This document shows, in pieces, positions 1 through 6,590 of a DNA stretch of 8,872 nucleotides. Numbering within the stretch: position 1 is the first letter of the stretch; every line of letters starts with the position of its first letter. The notes under the pieces were generated by a model, which saw only the letters and a program-made list of their open reading frames with translations, did no database searches and was not told where the DNA came from. The stretch comes from Flavobacteriaceae bacterium (GTDB taxonomy: Bacteria; Bacteroidota; Bacteroidia; Flavobacteriales; Flavobacteriaceae): the NCBI GenBank assembly GCA_030633225.1, contig DAOVTF010000060.1:1-8872 (forward strand). The letters run 5' to 3'. A program made the position numbers and the translations under genes.

Positions 1-3000
1 AGCACCAATGGTTGGGAAACAGAGACGATAAGTATTCCAAATACGAGCTCTCTAATTAAGTTTACTATTTACATTAAACAAAATGGAGCTAATGATTATC
101 TTGGAATAGATAATATCAAACTAACCGGTGATGCGTTAACCACTTGTTCTGAATTAATAATTTCCGAATATATTGAAGGAACTTCATCTGGTACCAGTTA
201 CCGAAATAATTTTATAGAAGTCTATAATCCTACAAATCAAAATATTGATCTTATTAATTATAATCTTACAAAATTCACAAATGATAATTTAGACCCTACT
301 GGAGAAATACCTCTTACCGGAACAATAGCTCCATATAGCACTTATTTAATAGAAGATGGCACTGAAAATTTAGGAATAAATGCGAATTTATCATCTTCAA
401 GTAGTGTAATGGATTTTAATGGAAATGATAAAATCGCTTTGAGAATAGCAGATGAAATTATTGATATTATAGGTATCATAGGAGATGATTCTAATTTTGC
501 TAAAGATGTTACTTTGAGAAGAAAAAGCCATATCCAAAATCCAAATAATCAATATGATGAAACAGAATGGGATGTTTATGGATTAGAAGATATAACTAAT
601 ATTAATTCACATGTCTCAACTTGTAGTGGTGCAATTCCTGAGATTGAGATCTATGGAAATAAGATTGAAATAATAGATGGTAGTTTAAATTCAAATGCAA
701 CCAGCAACACTTATTTTGGTGGAATAGCTCCCCAATCTCAAAATGGAGTTTCTAAATCATTTACCATTAAAAATGTGGGTTCAGGTATTCTAGAAATAAA
801 CAATATAGATATTATAGGCATAAATAGTTCAGATTTCTCATTAGAGAATAGCATTTCACAAAATATAAATCCAAATGATAGTCTTATTTTTCAAGTAAAT
901 TTTAATCCGATTTCGCTAGGAGTAAAAACTGCAACAATTCAGATTAACAACAATGATGCATCTGAAAACCCTTTTGATTTTACAATTCAAGGCGAAGGAA
1001 CTGGTGTAAGTAACAGCCCTTTAATGATAACTCAGTATTATGAAGGTGATGGAAATAATAAATGGTTAGAAATTACAAATACCAGTGATCAACCAACGCA
1101 AAGTAATACTTATTTTCTAGCACTTTTTATGAATGATGATGCTAAAAACCCTGTTGGGATTTCACCAAGTAGAAAAAAAATAATTCCAGCATTAGAATCT
1201 GGTCAAACAATAAAATATAGTGCAACTCTAAATGTTAACACACCTGAATATGCAATAGATGGAAATGAAATTAAAACCACAGTTTGTATATTTAACGGAG
1301 ATGATATCATACTTATTTCTACCACTGATGACGAAACTTGTTGGGAAAACAAAGTAGATATTATAGGAAATAGTAGTGATTGGGGCTCTAACAAAAGTTT
1401 TGTAAGAAAATATGGATGCGATAAAGTTGAAGCTGCAACGGGTTTCAATTTAGAGGATTGGCTAGAATATGAAATTTCTGAAATTAATTCGGCTACAGCA
1501 GAATTTAACTTGAGACTGGGCGAGCATTATATTGGTAATACAACTTTTAACAATACTGAAAGATGGGACAATGGTTTACCTGATATTTATAGAAATGTAG
1601 TTATTGATTACGATTATAATACCTCACTTTTTGGAAATTTAGATGTTTGTAATTTAACCATTAGCAATAACACAATTGTAGAAATCAATTCTAACAATTA
1701 TATTTCGATTATTAATAATCTAAATGTTGAAGGTATATTAAACGTACTTGATAAGGCTTCTTTAATAATGATTGATGATTCTGGACAGGTAACAAATAAC
1801 GGAAATATCAATATTCATAAAACCACTAATACTTTAAAAAAACATGATTATACCTATTGGTCATCACCTGTTAAAAATGCAAATTTATCAGAAGTATTTT
1901 CAGCTTCACCACAAGATTCTTTTTATTCATTCGAAACGCAAAACTTTAGCGATGAAAATGATGATGGTTATGATGACGATAGTAATACCTGGCAACATGC
2001 TAATAGTGAAATGGAAATTGGAAAAGGATATACAGCAATGGCTCCAAATACAAATCCATTTGTAAATAAACAATCGGTAGTTTTTAGTGGAGAAGTTAAT
2101 AACGGGCATCTTAATGCCCCTGTTTACTTAAGTAATGATAATAACAATGAAAATGATGATTGGAATTTTATTGGCAATCCCTACCCTTCTGCAATTAGTG
2201 CAGATTCCTTATTAAATAATGAAACCAATAAAACAATTTTAAACGGATCTATTTATTTTTGGACACATAATACAGCAGCGAATAATAATAAATATAGCTC
2301 AGATGATTATGCCATGTATACGGTAAATACAGGCGGTATTATGGCAACCTCACAGGGCCAAATTCCAACTGAACATATTGCAAGTGGTCAAGGATTTTTT
2401 ATTGAAGCTATTCAACAAGGAAGTCTGGAATTTAATAACAGTATGAGAGTAAAAGAAAATAATGATACTTTCTTTAAAATAGAATCTACTAAAAACAAAG
2501 AGCTTGTTCAAAAAGATAAAATATGGTTAAACCTGTATAATGAACAAGGAGCTTTTAGTCAAATTTTAATTGGCTTTATTGATGGTGCAAGCAATATATA
2601 CGAATCTGGATACGACGGATTACGATTAGATGCAAATAATTATTTATCTTTTTTCTCATTTATTGAAGATCAAAAATTAGCAATTCAAGGTTTACCTTCA
2701 TTCAATGGAGATGAAATTATACCTCTTGGTTTTACCTCTAAAATTGAAGATGAAACTACTCTAAAAATTAACATAGATCATTTAGAAGGAATATTTAATG
2801 ATAAAAATATATATTTATTTGATAAAGAATTAAATAAAACTCACCTTCTTACTAAAGAAGAATACGTATTCGAGTTAAAAGATCAAGGTTCATTCAATGA
2901 TAGATTTTCTTTACAATTTAGCAGTGCTGTTTTAAATATAGATGATGATAATGAGCTCAATAATAATGAAAAGCTAATTATTTTAAAAAATGGCAATAGT

Positions 3001-3198
3001 CTTGAAGTAAAAACTACTAAAAATTCCATAATTAATTCTATAAATATTTATGATATTTTAGGAAGATCAATTATTCAAAAGAAAACCAATAATGCTATAA
3101 TTTTTGTATCAAATAACTCATTAAGTTCAAATGGAGTTTATATTTTACATGTGAAATTAGGTGATTCTAGAACTTTGATTAAGAAATTTATTCCATAA
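1..3198 (+). CDS. Large exported multidomain protein with lamin-tail domains and T9SS type A sorting domain (5' partial)
   Basis: The frame is open from base 1, so the true start and signal peptide lie upstream; 1065 residues are visible (numbered here from base 1). Residues 1-47 look like the end of a beta-sandwich module (LGIDNIKLTG). Residues 50-200 are a lamin-tail domain (ELIISEYIEG, FIEVYNPT, later DIIGIIGDD). Residues about 210-333 resemble choice-of-anchor D (FTIKNVGSGILEI, QVNFNPISLG, FTIQGEG). Residues 341-495 look like a second lamin-tail domain (LMITQYYEGDGNNKWLEI, DIIGNSSDW, SFVRKYGC). Next come WDNGLPD (522-528), a beta-rich stretch, DYTYWSSPV (616-624), and an Asp-rich loop DENDDGYDDDSN (651-662) that could bind calcium. 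The last 75 or so residues are a T9SS type A sorting domain (YDILGRS at 1017-1023, ending KKFIP). Such domains direct export across the outer membrane and surface attachment or release. No catalytic domain is visible; an enzyme could lie in the missing N-terminus. Export is well supported, but the function is unknown: adhesin and nuclease accessory region are both possible. Confidence 0.9.
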   Translation, partial: STNGWETETISIPNTSSLIKFTIYIKQNGANDYLGIDNIKLTGDALTTCSELIISEYIEGTSSGTSYRNNFIEVYNPTNQNIDLINYNLTKFTNDNLDPTGEIPLTGTIAPYSTYLIEDGTENLGINANLSSSSSVMDFNGNDKIALRIADEIIDIIGIIGDDSNFAKDVTLRRKSHIQNPNNQYDETEWDVYGLEDITNINSHVSTCSGAIPEIEIYGNKIEIIDGSLNSNATSNTYFGGIAPQSQNGVSKSFTIKNVGSGILEINNIDIIGINSSDFSLENSISQNINPNDSLIFQVNFNPISLGVKTATIQINNNDASENPFDFTIQGEGTGVSNSPLMITQYYEGDGNNKWLEITNTSDQPTQSNTYFLALFMNDDAKNPVGISPSRKKIIPALESGQTIKYSATLNVNTPEYAIDGNEIKTTVCIFNGDDIILISTTDDETCWENKVDIIGNSSDWGSNKSFVRKYGCDKVEAATGFNLEDWLEYEISEINSATAEFNLRLGEHYIGNTTFNNTERWDNGLPDIYRNVVIDYDYNTSLFGNLDVCNLTISNNTIVEINSNNYISIINNLNVEGILNVLDKASLIMIDDSGQVTNNGNINIHKTTNTLKKHDYTYWSSPVKNANLSEVFSASPQDSFYSFETQNFSDENDDGYDDDSNTWQHANSEMEIGKGYTAMAPNTNPFVNKQSVVFSGEVNNGHLNAPVYLSNDNNNENDDWNFIGNPYPSAISADSLLNNETNKTILNGSIYFWTHNTAANNNKYSSDDYAMYTVNTGGIMATSQGQIPTEHIASGQGFFIEAIQQGSLEFNNSMRVKENNDTFFKIESTKNKELVQKDKIWLNLYNEQGAFSQILIGFIDGASNIYESGYDGLRLDANNYLSFFSFIEDQKLAIQGLPSFNGDEIIPLGFTSKIEDETTLKINIDHLEGIFNDKNIYLFDKELNKTHLLTKEEYVFELKDQGSFNDRFSLQFSSAVLNIDDDNELNNNEKLIILKNGNSLEVKTTKNSIINSINIYDILGRSIIQKKTNNAIIFVSNNSLSSNGVYILHVKLGDSRTLIKKFIP

Positions 3199-3200
3199 AA

Positions 3201-3226
3201 AAAGCCCGTTTTTCTAAACGGGCTTT
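3201..3226. terminator. Bidirectional intrinsic terminator between convergent genes
   Basis: A perfect 11-bp inverted repeat (AAAGCCCGTTT at 3201-3211 and AAACGGGCTTT at 3216-3226) has a 4-base loop (TTCT). It starts 2 bases after the stop of the secreted protein and ends 11 bases before the stop of rng. Read on the - strand the stem is followed by a run of seven T, making it a strong terminator for rng. Read on the + strand the T-run is only the TTT that closes the stem, so termination of the secreted-protein transcript may be weaker. The GC-rich core stands out in this AT-rich window. Confidence 0.9.
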
Positions 3227-3237
3227 ATGATATAAAT

Positions 3238-4776
3238 TTACCTTATTAATTTATCGTTTTTATCATAAAATCGATAACTCAAATATGGAATAGCATCTCT
3301 AGGTATTATTTTGATCCACTTTTTGTACTTCATAAACCATTTCAATTGAATTGAATTTAGACCTTTAGTAAGATGGGAGGCGATGAATGTGTGCACATGC
3401 AGTGCTAATTCTTTACCATTATCTCCCATTATTCTATTAAGATCGGTTTCAATTTTATCAATCAATAAAATTGGTGCTTCTACTTCACCATTTTTATTAG
3501 GGTTTTCTTCTACAGTTTTTATATTTCGTTCTGGTCTAACTCTTTGACGAGTTATTTGAATCAAACCAAATTTACTCGGAGGCAACACCTTGTGTTTTGT
3601 TCTAGTCGCACTCATTTCATTTCGCATATGATCATATAATTTTTTTCTATGATCGGCTGCGTGCATGTCAATAAAATCGACAACAATTATCCCTCCCATG
3701 TCTCGAAGTTGTAACTGACGAGCAATTTCTGAAGCAGCAATTAAGTTTACCTCTAAAGCTGTATCAGCTTGTGAATTTGCTTTGTTTGAACGATTTCCAC
3801 TATTAACATCTATTACATGTAATGCTTCGGTATGTTCAATAACTAAATAAGCGCCTTTTTTCATGGAAACTGTTTTTCCAAATGCCGATTTAATTTGTTT
3901 TTCTATACCATAATAATCAAAAATCGGAACTCTTGATGTATAATGTTTAGCAATTGATGTTTTTTCTGGTGCAATTCTTTCTAAATATTCAACAATTTCT
4001 TGATTTAATGTCGCGTCGTTAGTAATAATACTTGTAAACGAATCATTAAAAATGTCTCTTAAAATTGAAGAAGCTCTATTTAATTCTGAAAGTACTTTTT
4101 GCGGAGTTTTCGCATTGGGTATTTGTTTACACATATTTACCCAGCGTTGCAATGAATTTTGCAAATCTCTGTCTAGTTCAGCTACTTTTATATCTTTAGC
4201 AACTGTCCTTAAAATTACTCCAAAGCCTTTTGGTTTAATACTTTGCGCTAATCTTTTTAAACGCTCTTTTTCTTTAGTATTCGTGATTTTTTGTGAAACG
4301 GATACTCGATCCGAAAACGGTACTAAAACTAAGTATCTACCAGCAATAGATAATTCAGAACTTATTCGAGGGCCTTTTGTAGAAATTGGTTCTTTTACAA
4401 CTTGAACCAATAAATTTTGACCTGCTTTAATTGCATCATCAATCTTTCCGTGTTTGTTAATATCCTTTTCAAAACGAAAATTCTTTAATGTGAAATCTTT
4501 TCTTTTACCTGTGCTTACTTGTTGAGTGTATTTTTGTAAAGATGATAATTGAGGGCCTAAATCATGATAATGTAGAAATGCATCTTTTTCACTTCCAACA
4601 TTTACAAATGCAGCATTTAGACCTGATAATGTTTTTTTTACTTTAGCTAAAAATATATCTCCAACTGAGAAATTATTATCTAAAGTTTCATTGTGTAATT
4701 CAACAAGTTTTCCATCTTTTAATAAGGCAAAATCAATATCAGAGGAATTTGATCTTATAATTAATTCTGTTTTCAC
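3238..4776 (-). CDS. rng: Ribonuclease G (RNase E/G family)
   Basis: Endoribonuclease of the RNase E/G family (512 aa), which cuts single-stranded RNA in rRNA maturation and mRNA decay in the cytoplasm. An S1-type RNA-binding region lies at about 36-125 (FSVGDIFLAKV, GLNAAFVNVG, DAFLHYHDLGP). The catalytic DNase I-like region contains HVIDVNSGNRSNK (Asp323) and GGIIVVDFIDM (Asp367), matching the two Mg-binding aspartates of E. coli RNase E (D303 and D346), followed by ITRQRVRPE (408-416). The length fits RNase G; the long disordered degradosome scaffold of enterobacterial RNase E is absent. No CxxC zinc-link follows RPE, and the only cysteine is Cys216; as I recall this is usual for Flavobacteriia. 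The start is GTG (complement of 4774-4776): no in-frame ATG lies upstream, and the resulting MKTELIIRS matches the N-terminus I remember from relatives. It converges on the secreted-protein gene and shares the 3201-3226 terminator. It probably has its own promoter in 4777-4935, because a terminator separates it from the upstream HU operon. Confidence 0.96.
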   Translation of the reverse strand: MKTELIIRSNSSDIDFALLKDGKLVELHNETLDNNFSVGDIFLAKVKKTLSGLNAAFVNVGSEKDAFLHYHDLGPQLSSLQKYTQQVSTGKRKDFTLKNFRFEKDINKHGKIDDAIKAGQNLLVQVVKEPISTKGPRISSELSIAGRYLVLVPFSDRVSVSQKITNTKEKERLKRLAQSIKPKGFGVILRTVAKDIKVAELDRDLQNSLQRWVNMCKQIPNAKTPQKVLSELNRASSILRDIFNDSFTSIITNDATLNQEIVEYLERIAPEKTSIAKHYTSRVPIFDYYGIEKQIKSAFGKTVSMKKGAYLVIEHTEALHVIDVNSGNRSNKANSQADTALEVNLIAASEIARQLQLRDMGGIIVVDFIDMHAADHRKKLYDHMRNEMSATRTKHKVLPPSKFGLIQITRQRVRPERNIKTVEENPNKNGEVEAPILLIDKIETDLNRIMGDNGKELALHVHTFIASHLTKGLNSIQLKWFMKYKKWIKIIPRDAIPYLSYRFYDKNDKLIR

Positions 4777-4935
4777 TCTGTTATGTTTTGCACTTATCTT
4801 TATCTTAAACCATTTTTTGATTTAAAATTAAGATAAATAGATTAATAAATAATATTCAGGTTATTAATGTATAACCTTAAAAATTTGTTTTTACAACAAA
4901 TTATATGTCAAAGAACTTTACTAACTTAATAAGAA
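4777..4935. other. Non-coding region upstream of rng
   Basis: This very AT-rich stretch lies between the terminator of the HU operon and the GTG of rng. It should hold the rng promoter and leader. I found no convincing TTTG / TAnnTTTG pair in the right spacing on the - strand: the TTTG of CTTTGACATATAATTTG sits only a few bases from the TAATTTG. The one structured element is the inverted repeat at 4882-4902, listed separately. I see no tRNA, conserved riboswitch core or ORF. Confidence 0.6.
4882..4902. repeat. Short inverted repeat upstream of rng
   Basis: AATTTGTT (4882-4889) is exactly complementary to AACAAATT (4895-4902) across a 5-base spacer. There is no T-run after it and the stem is AT-rich, so it is a weak terminator at best. 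It could be a protein-binding site for rng control or a hairpin in the 5' leader. In such AT-rich DNA an 8-bp palindrome may also arise by chance. Confidence 0.35.
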
Positions 4936-4967
4936 AATAAATAGGTGAAAAATTTCACCTATTTATT
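4936..4967 (-). terminator. Terminator of the HU / small basic protein operon
   Basis: Bases 4936-4950 and 4953-4967 are perfectly complementary (15 bp; core ATAGGTGAAA / TTTCACCTAT) around a formal 2-base loop, so the real loop is probably 4-6 bases. On the - strand the stem begins within the stop codon of the 30-aa gene and is followed by TTCTTATT, a modest U-tract. On the + strand it is followed by TATTTTTTCTTTTT, a stronger U-tract, so it could also stop antisense transcripts leaving rng. It separates the HU operon from rng. Confidence 0.75.
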
Positions 4968-5058
4968 ATTTTTTCTTTTTATGTCTGTTTTGTCTGCTTC
5001 TTTTCTTACGCTTATGCGTAGAAATTTTGCTTCTTTTTCTTTTTTTACCACTTGGCAT
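4966..5058 (-). CDS. 30-aa highly basic ribosomal-type protein (AURKAIP1/COX24, mS38-like)
   Basis: A 30-codon ORF with an ATG start (complement of 5056-5058) and a TAA stop (4966-4968). The peptide begins MPSGKKRKRSKISTHKRKKR and ends SRQNRHKKKK, with 17 of 30 residues Lys or Arg and no acidic residue. It closely resembles the tiny MPSGKKRKRHK...THKRKKR...KNRHKKK proteins that I recall from Bacteroidota, which are annotated as AURKAIP1/COX24-domain proteins. That family includes the C-terminal segment of mitochondrial small-subunit protein mS38. The likely role is therefore a structural protein threaded into rRNA of the ribosome; this is inference from family resemblance. It begins 26 bases after the HU stop with no promoter between them, so it is probably co-transcribed with HU, and its stop codon lies in the operon terminator. 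As in neighbouring genes there is no Shine-Dalgarno sequence. Ordinary length cut-offs would miss it. Confidence 0.88.
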   Translation of the reverse strand: MPSGKKRKRSKISTHKRKKRSRQNRHKKKK

Positions 5059-5084
5059 AATTAAACTATATTATTAGGTTTTTA

Positions 5085-5375
5085 TTATTTAACAGGAACA
5101 TTTTTTTTCACGCTCTCTACAAACACTTTTGCAGGTTTAAACGCTGGAATGTTATGTGCAGGTATTTTTATTGTAGTATTTTTCGAAATATTTCTGCCTG
5201 TTTTTTCAGCTCTCTTTTTAACAATAAAGCTCCCAAAACCTCTTAAATAAACATTATTACCTTCGTTCAATGATTGTTTAACCTCTGTCATTAAATCTTC
5301 AACTACTCTTAATACATCCGCTTTTTCTATACCAGATTTTTCCGAAATGCTCGCTACTATCTCTGCTTTTGTCAT
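5085..5375 (-). CDS. hup: HU-family DNA-binding protein
   Basis: A 96-aa histone-like protein of the HU/IHF family, which binds and bends DNA as a dimer and organises the nucleoid. The N-terminal helices (MTKAEIVASISEKSGIEKAD) are followed by the family signature RGFGSFIVKKR (45-55), then the DNA-embracing arm TGRNISKNTTIKIPAHNIPAF and the terminal helix PAKVFVESVKK. Length and order are normal for the family. At residue 63, where E. coli HU-beta has the proline that wedges between DNA bases (RNP), this protein has isoleucine (RNI). I recall RNISKNTTIKIPA as the common flavobacterial form, so this is a lineage variant rather than damage. The ATG (complement of 5373-5375) follows an A-rich leader with no Shine-Dalgarno. 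The gene is divergent from mutY, has a well-matched promoter at 5417-5445, and is followed by the 30-aa basic-protein gene. Confidence 0.97.
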   Translation of the reverse strand: MTKAEIVASISEKSGIEKADVLRVVEDLMTEVKQSLNEGNNVYLRGFGSFIVKKRAEKTGRNISKNTTIKIPAHNIPAFKPAKVFVESVKKNVPVK

Positions 5376-5416
5376 TTTTATTTATTTATATATTATTAAA
5401 TCGTTATTTGAGTCGG

Positions 5417-5445
5417 CAAATATAACATATTTAATCAATTACAAA
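5417..5445 (-). promoter_or_regulatory. Bacteroidota-type promoter for HU
   Basis: On the - strand, TTTG (5445-5442) is followed by a 17-base spacer and TATATTTG (5424-5417). This is an exact match to the Bacteroidota housekeeping sigma consensus TTTG / TAnnTTTG, with a spacer near the usual length. It predicts a start of transcription about 35 bases before the HU ATG, giving an AT-rich leader. It lies in the 119-base divergent region shared with mutY. Confidence 0.7.
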
Positions 5446-5494
5446 AAGCTAAATGATTAAAATTTAATTAGATAAATTAATTGTACTATTGTAA

Positions 5495-6553
5495 ATGACT
5501 AAAAATATCTCATTTTCTAACATATTAGCATTGTGGTATTTAAAAAATAAACGAAATTTACCTTGGCGCAAAACTAAAGACCCATATTTCATTTGGTTAT
5601 CCGAAATTATTTTACAACAAACCAAAGTATCGCAAGGAGCTTCATACTATTTAAAATTTTCACAAAAATTTAAGAATATTTCATCTTTAGCTCAAGCCAA
5701 TGAAGAACAAATTTTAAAGCTTTGGCAAGGACTGGGCTATTATTCTAGAGCTAGAAATTTACACTTTACCGCTAAGCATATTATCAATAATTTGAATGGA
5801 GTTTTTCCTGATAATTATAATGAACTTATCAAATTAAAGGGAATTGGTGATTATACTGCTTCAGCAATTTCTTCTATTTGTTTTAACAAACCACATGCCA
5901 CGGTTGATGGAAATGTGTATCGAGTTTTATCGCGATATTTTGGAATTATAACTCCTATTAATTCATCAAAAGGAATTAAAGAATTTAAAAACCTAGCGCA
6001 GTTATTAATTGATTCTAAAAACCCAGGAACTCACAACCAGGCTTTAATGGAATTTGGTGCTTTAGTGTGTAAACCAAAAAATCCTGAATGTGAAAATTGT
6101 CCTTTAAATGATAGTTGTTTTGCTTTACAAAAGCAAAAAGTTAATTCATTGCCAATAAAAATAAATAAGGTTATAAAAAGAGATAGATACTTTAACTATT
6201 TAATAATCAATAATAAAAATAAATATACTTTACTTGAACAGAGAATTGGAAATGATATTTGGAAAAATTTATTTGAATTTCCTTTATTCGAATCTAATCA
6301 AGAAGTTGGAATTAAAGAAATCATGCAATCTGAAAAATTTTTAGAGAATATAAAATCTGAAAAACATCATTTAACCAAGTTCAATCAACAACCCATTGTT
6401 CACAAATTAACACATCAAAATTTATACGCTACTTTTTGGCTAATTGATATTGATGAATCTATAAAAAATGTTGTTTTATGGGAAAGTATAAATAATTTTG
6501 CCATACCAACCTTGATTCAAAACTTTGTTGATAAATATAGAATGAATAAATAA
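5495..6553 (+). CDS. mutY: Adenine DNA glycosylase MutY
   Basis: Removes adenine mispaired with 8-oxoguanine in base excision repair, preventing G:C to T:A mutations. The 352-aa length is close to that of E. coli MutY. Catalytic Glu37 lies in WLSEIILQQTKV, the helix-hairpin-helix is LKGIGDYTASAIS (114-126), and catalytic Asp138 lies in ATVDGNVYRVLSRYFG. The [4Fe-4S] cluster loop is C192-X6-C199-X2-C202-X5-C208. These positions coincide with E. coli numbering. The C-terminal third (about 230-345) is the divergent MutT/Nudix-like domain that recognises 8-oxoguanine (RYFNYLIINN, LLEQR, WKNLFEFPLFE). The ATG at 5495 is the natural start: FSNILALWYLKNKRNLPWR aligns with family N-termini and no earlier in-frame start is needed. 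It is divergent from HU and lies 37 bases before ssb. A DNA-repair pairing with ssb is plausible but may simply reflect conserved gene order. Confidence 0.97.
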   Translation: MTKNISFSNILALWYLKNKRNLPWRKTKDPYFIWLSEIILQQTKVSQGASYYLKFSQKFKNISSLAQANEEQILKLWQGLGYYSRARNLHFTAKHIINNLNGVFPDNYNELIKLKGIGDYTASAISSICFNKPHATVDGNVYRVLSRYFGIITPINSSKGIKEFKNLAQLLIDSKNPGTHNQALMEFGALVCKPKNPECENCPLNDSCFALQKQKVNSLPIKINKVIKRDRYFNYLIINNKNKYTLLEQRIGNDIWKNLFEFPLFESNQEVGIKEIMQSEKFLENIKSEKHHLTKFNQQPIVHKLTHQNLYATFWLIDIDESIKNVVLWESINNFAIPTLIQNFVDKYRMNK

Positions 6554-6563
6554 TATTTTGTTT

Positions 6564-6571
6564 TATCTTTG
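6564..6571 (+). promoter_or_regulatory. Possible -7 element of an ssb promoter
   Basis: TATCTTTG matches the Bacteroidota -7 consensus TAnnTTTG exactly and lies 19 bases before the ssb ATG, in the 37-base gap after mutY. No TTTG is present at the expected distance upstream; the nearest, at 6524-6527, is 36 bases away. It may be a -7-only or weak promoter giving ssb-gldE-gldD some independence from mutY, or a chance match. Confidence 0.35.
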
Positions 6572-6590
6572 ATTCTTAAAACTACTATTT

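Noticed and set aside
463..1380. Three recurring GATATTATAGG-like segments (near 463, 810 and 1354) as a possible DNA repeat
   Set aside because: All three are in frame and encode DIIG. The first and third are the equivalent motif of the two lamin-tail domains and the middle one is a common strand of the anchor-D domain; flanking bases differ, so this is protein-level similarity and codon bias.
1203..1448. 81-codon ORF on the - strand inside the secreted-protein gene
   Set aside because: It lies wholly opposite the long coding frame with its lamin-tail motifs, has no recognisable motif and no promoter; it is a shadow frame.
1844..2109. Overlapping short ORFs on both strands (73 and 60 codons)
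   Set aside because: They arise from the AT-rich and GAT-rich coding sequence around the Asp-rich loop; their compositions (Met/Ile/Lys runs) look like frame shadows.
4052..4405. 117-codon + strand ORF antisense to rng
   Set aside because: It is fully inside the conserved RNase G frame and has no family resemblance or start context.
4901..4920. CTTTGACATATAATTTG (- strand) as a sigma-70-like or Bacteroidota promoter for rng
   Set aside because: The TTTG and TAATTTG parts are only a few bases apart instead of 17-23, and the second lacks a full TAnnTTTG.
5484..5491. TACTATTG as the -7 element of a mutY promoter giving a leaderless mRNA
   Set aside because: It has one mismatch to TAnnTTTG and only TTTA at the -33 position, and the predicted start would fall at or after the ATG; too weak to annotate.
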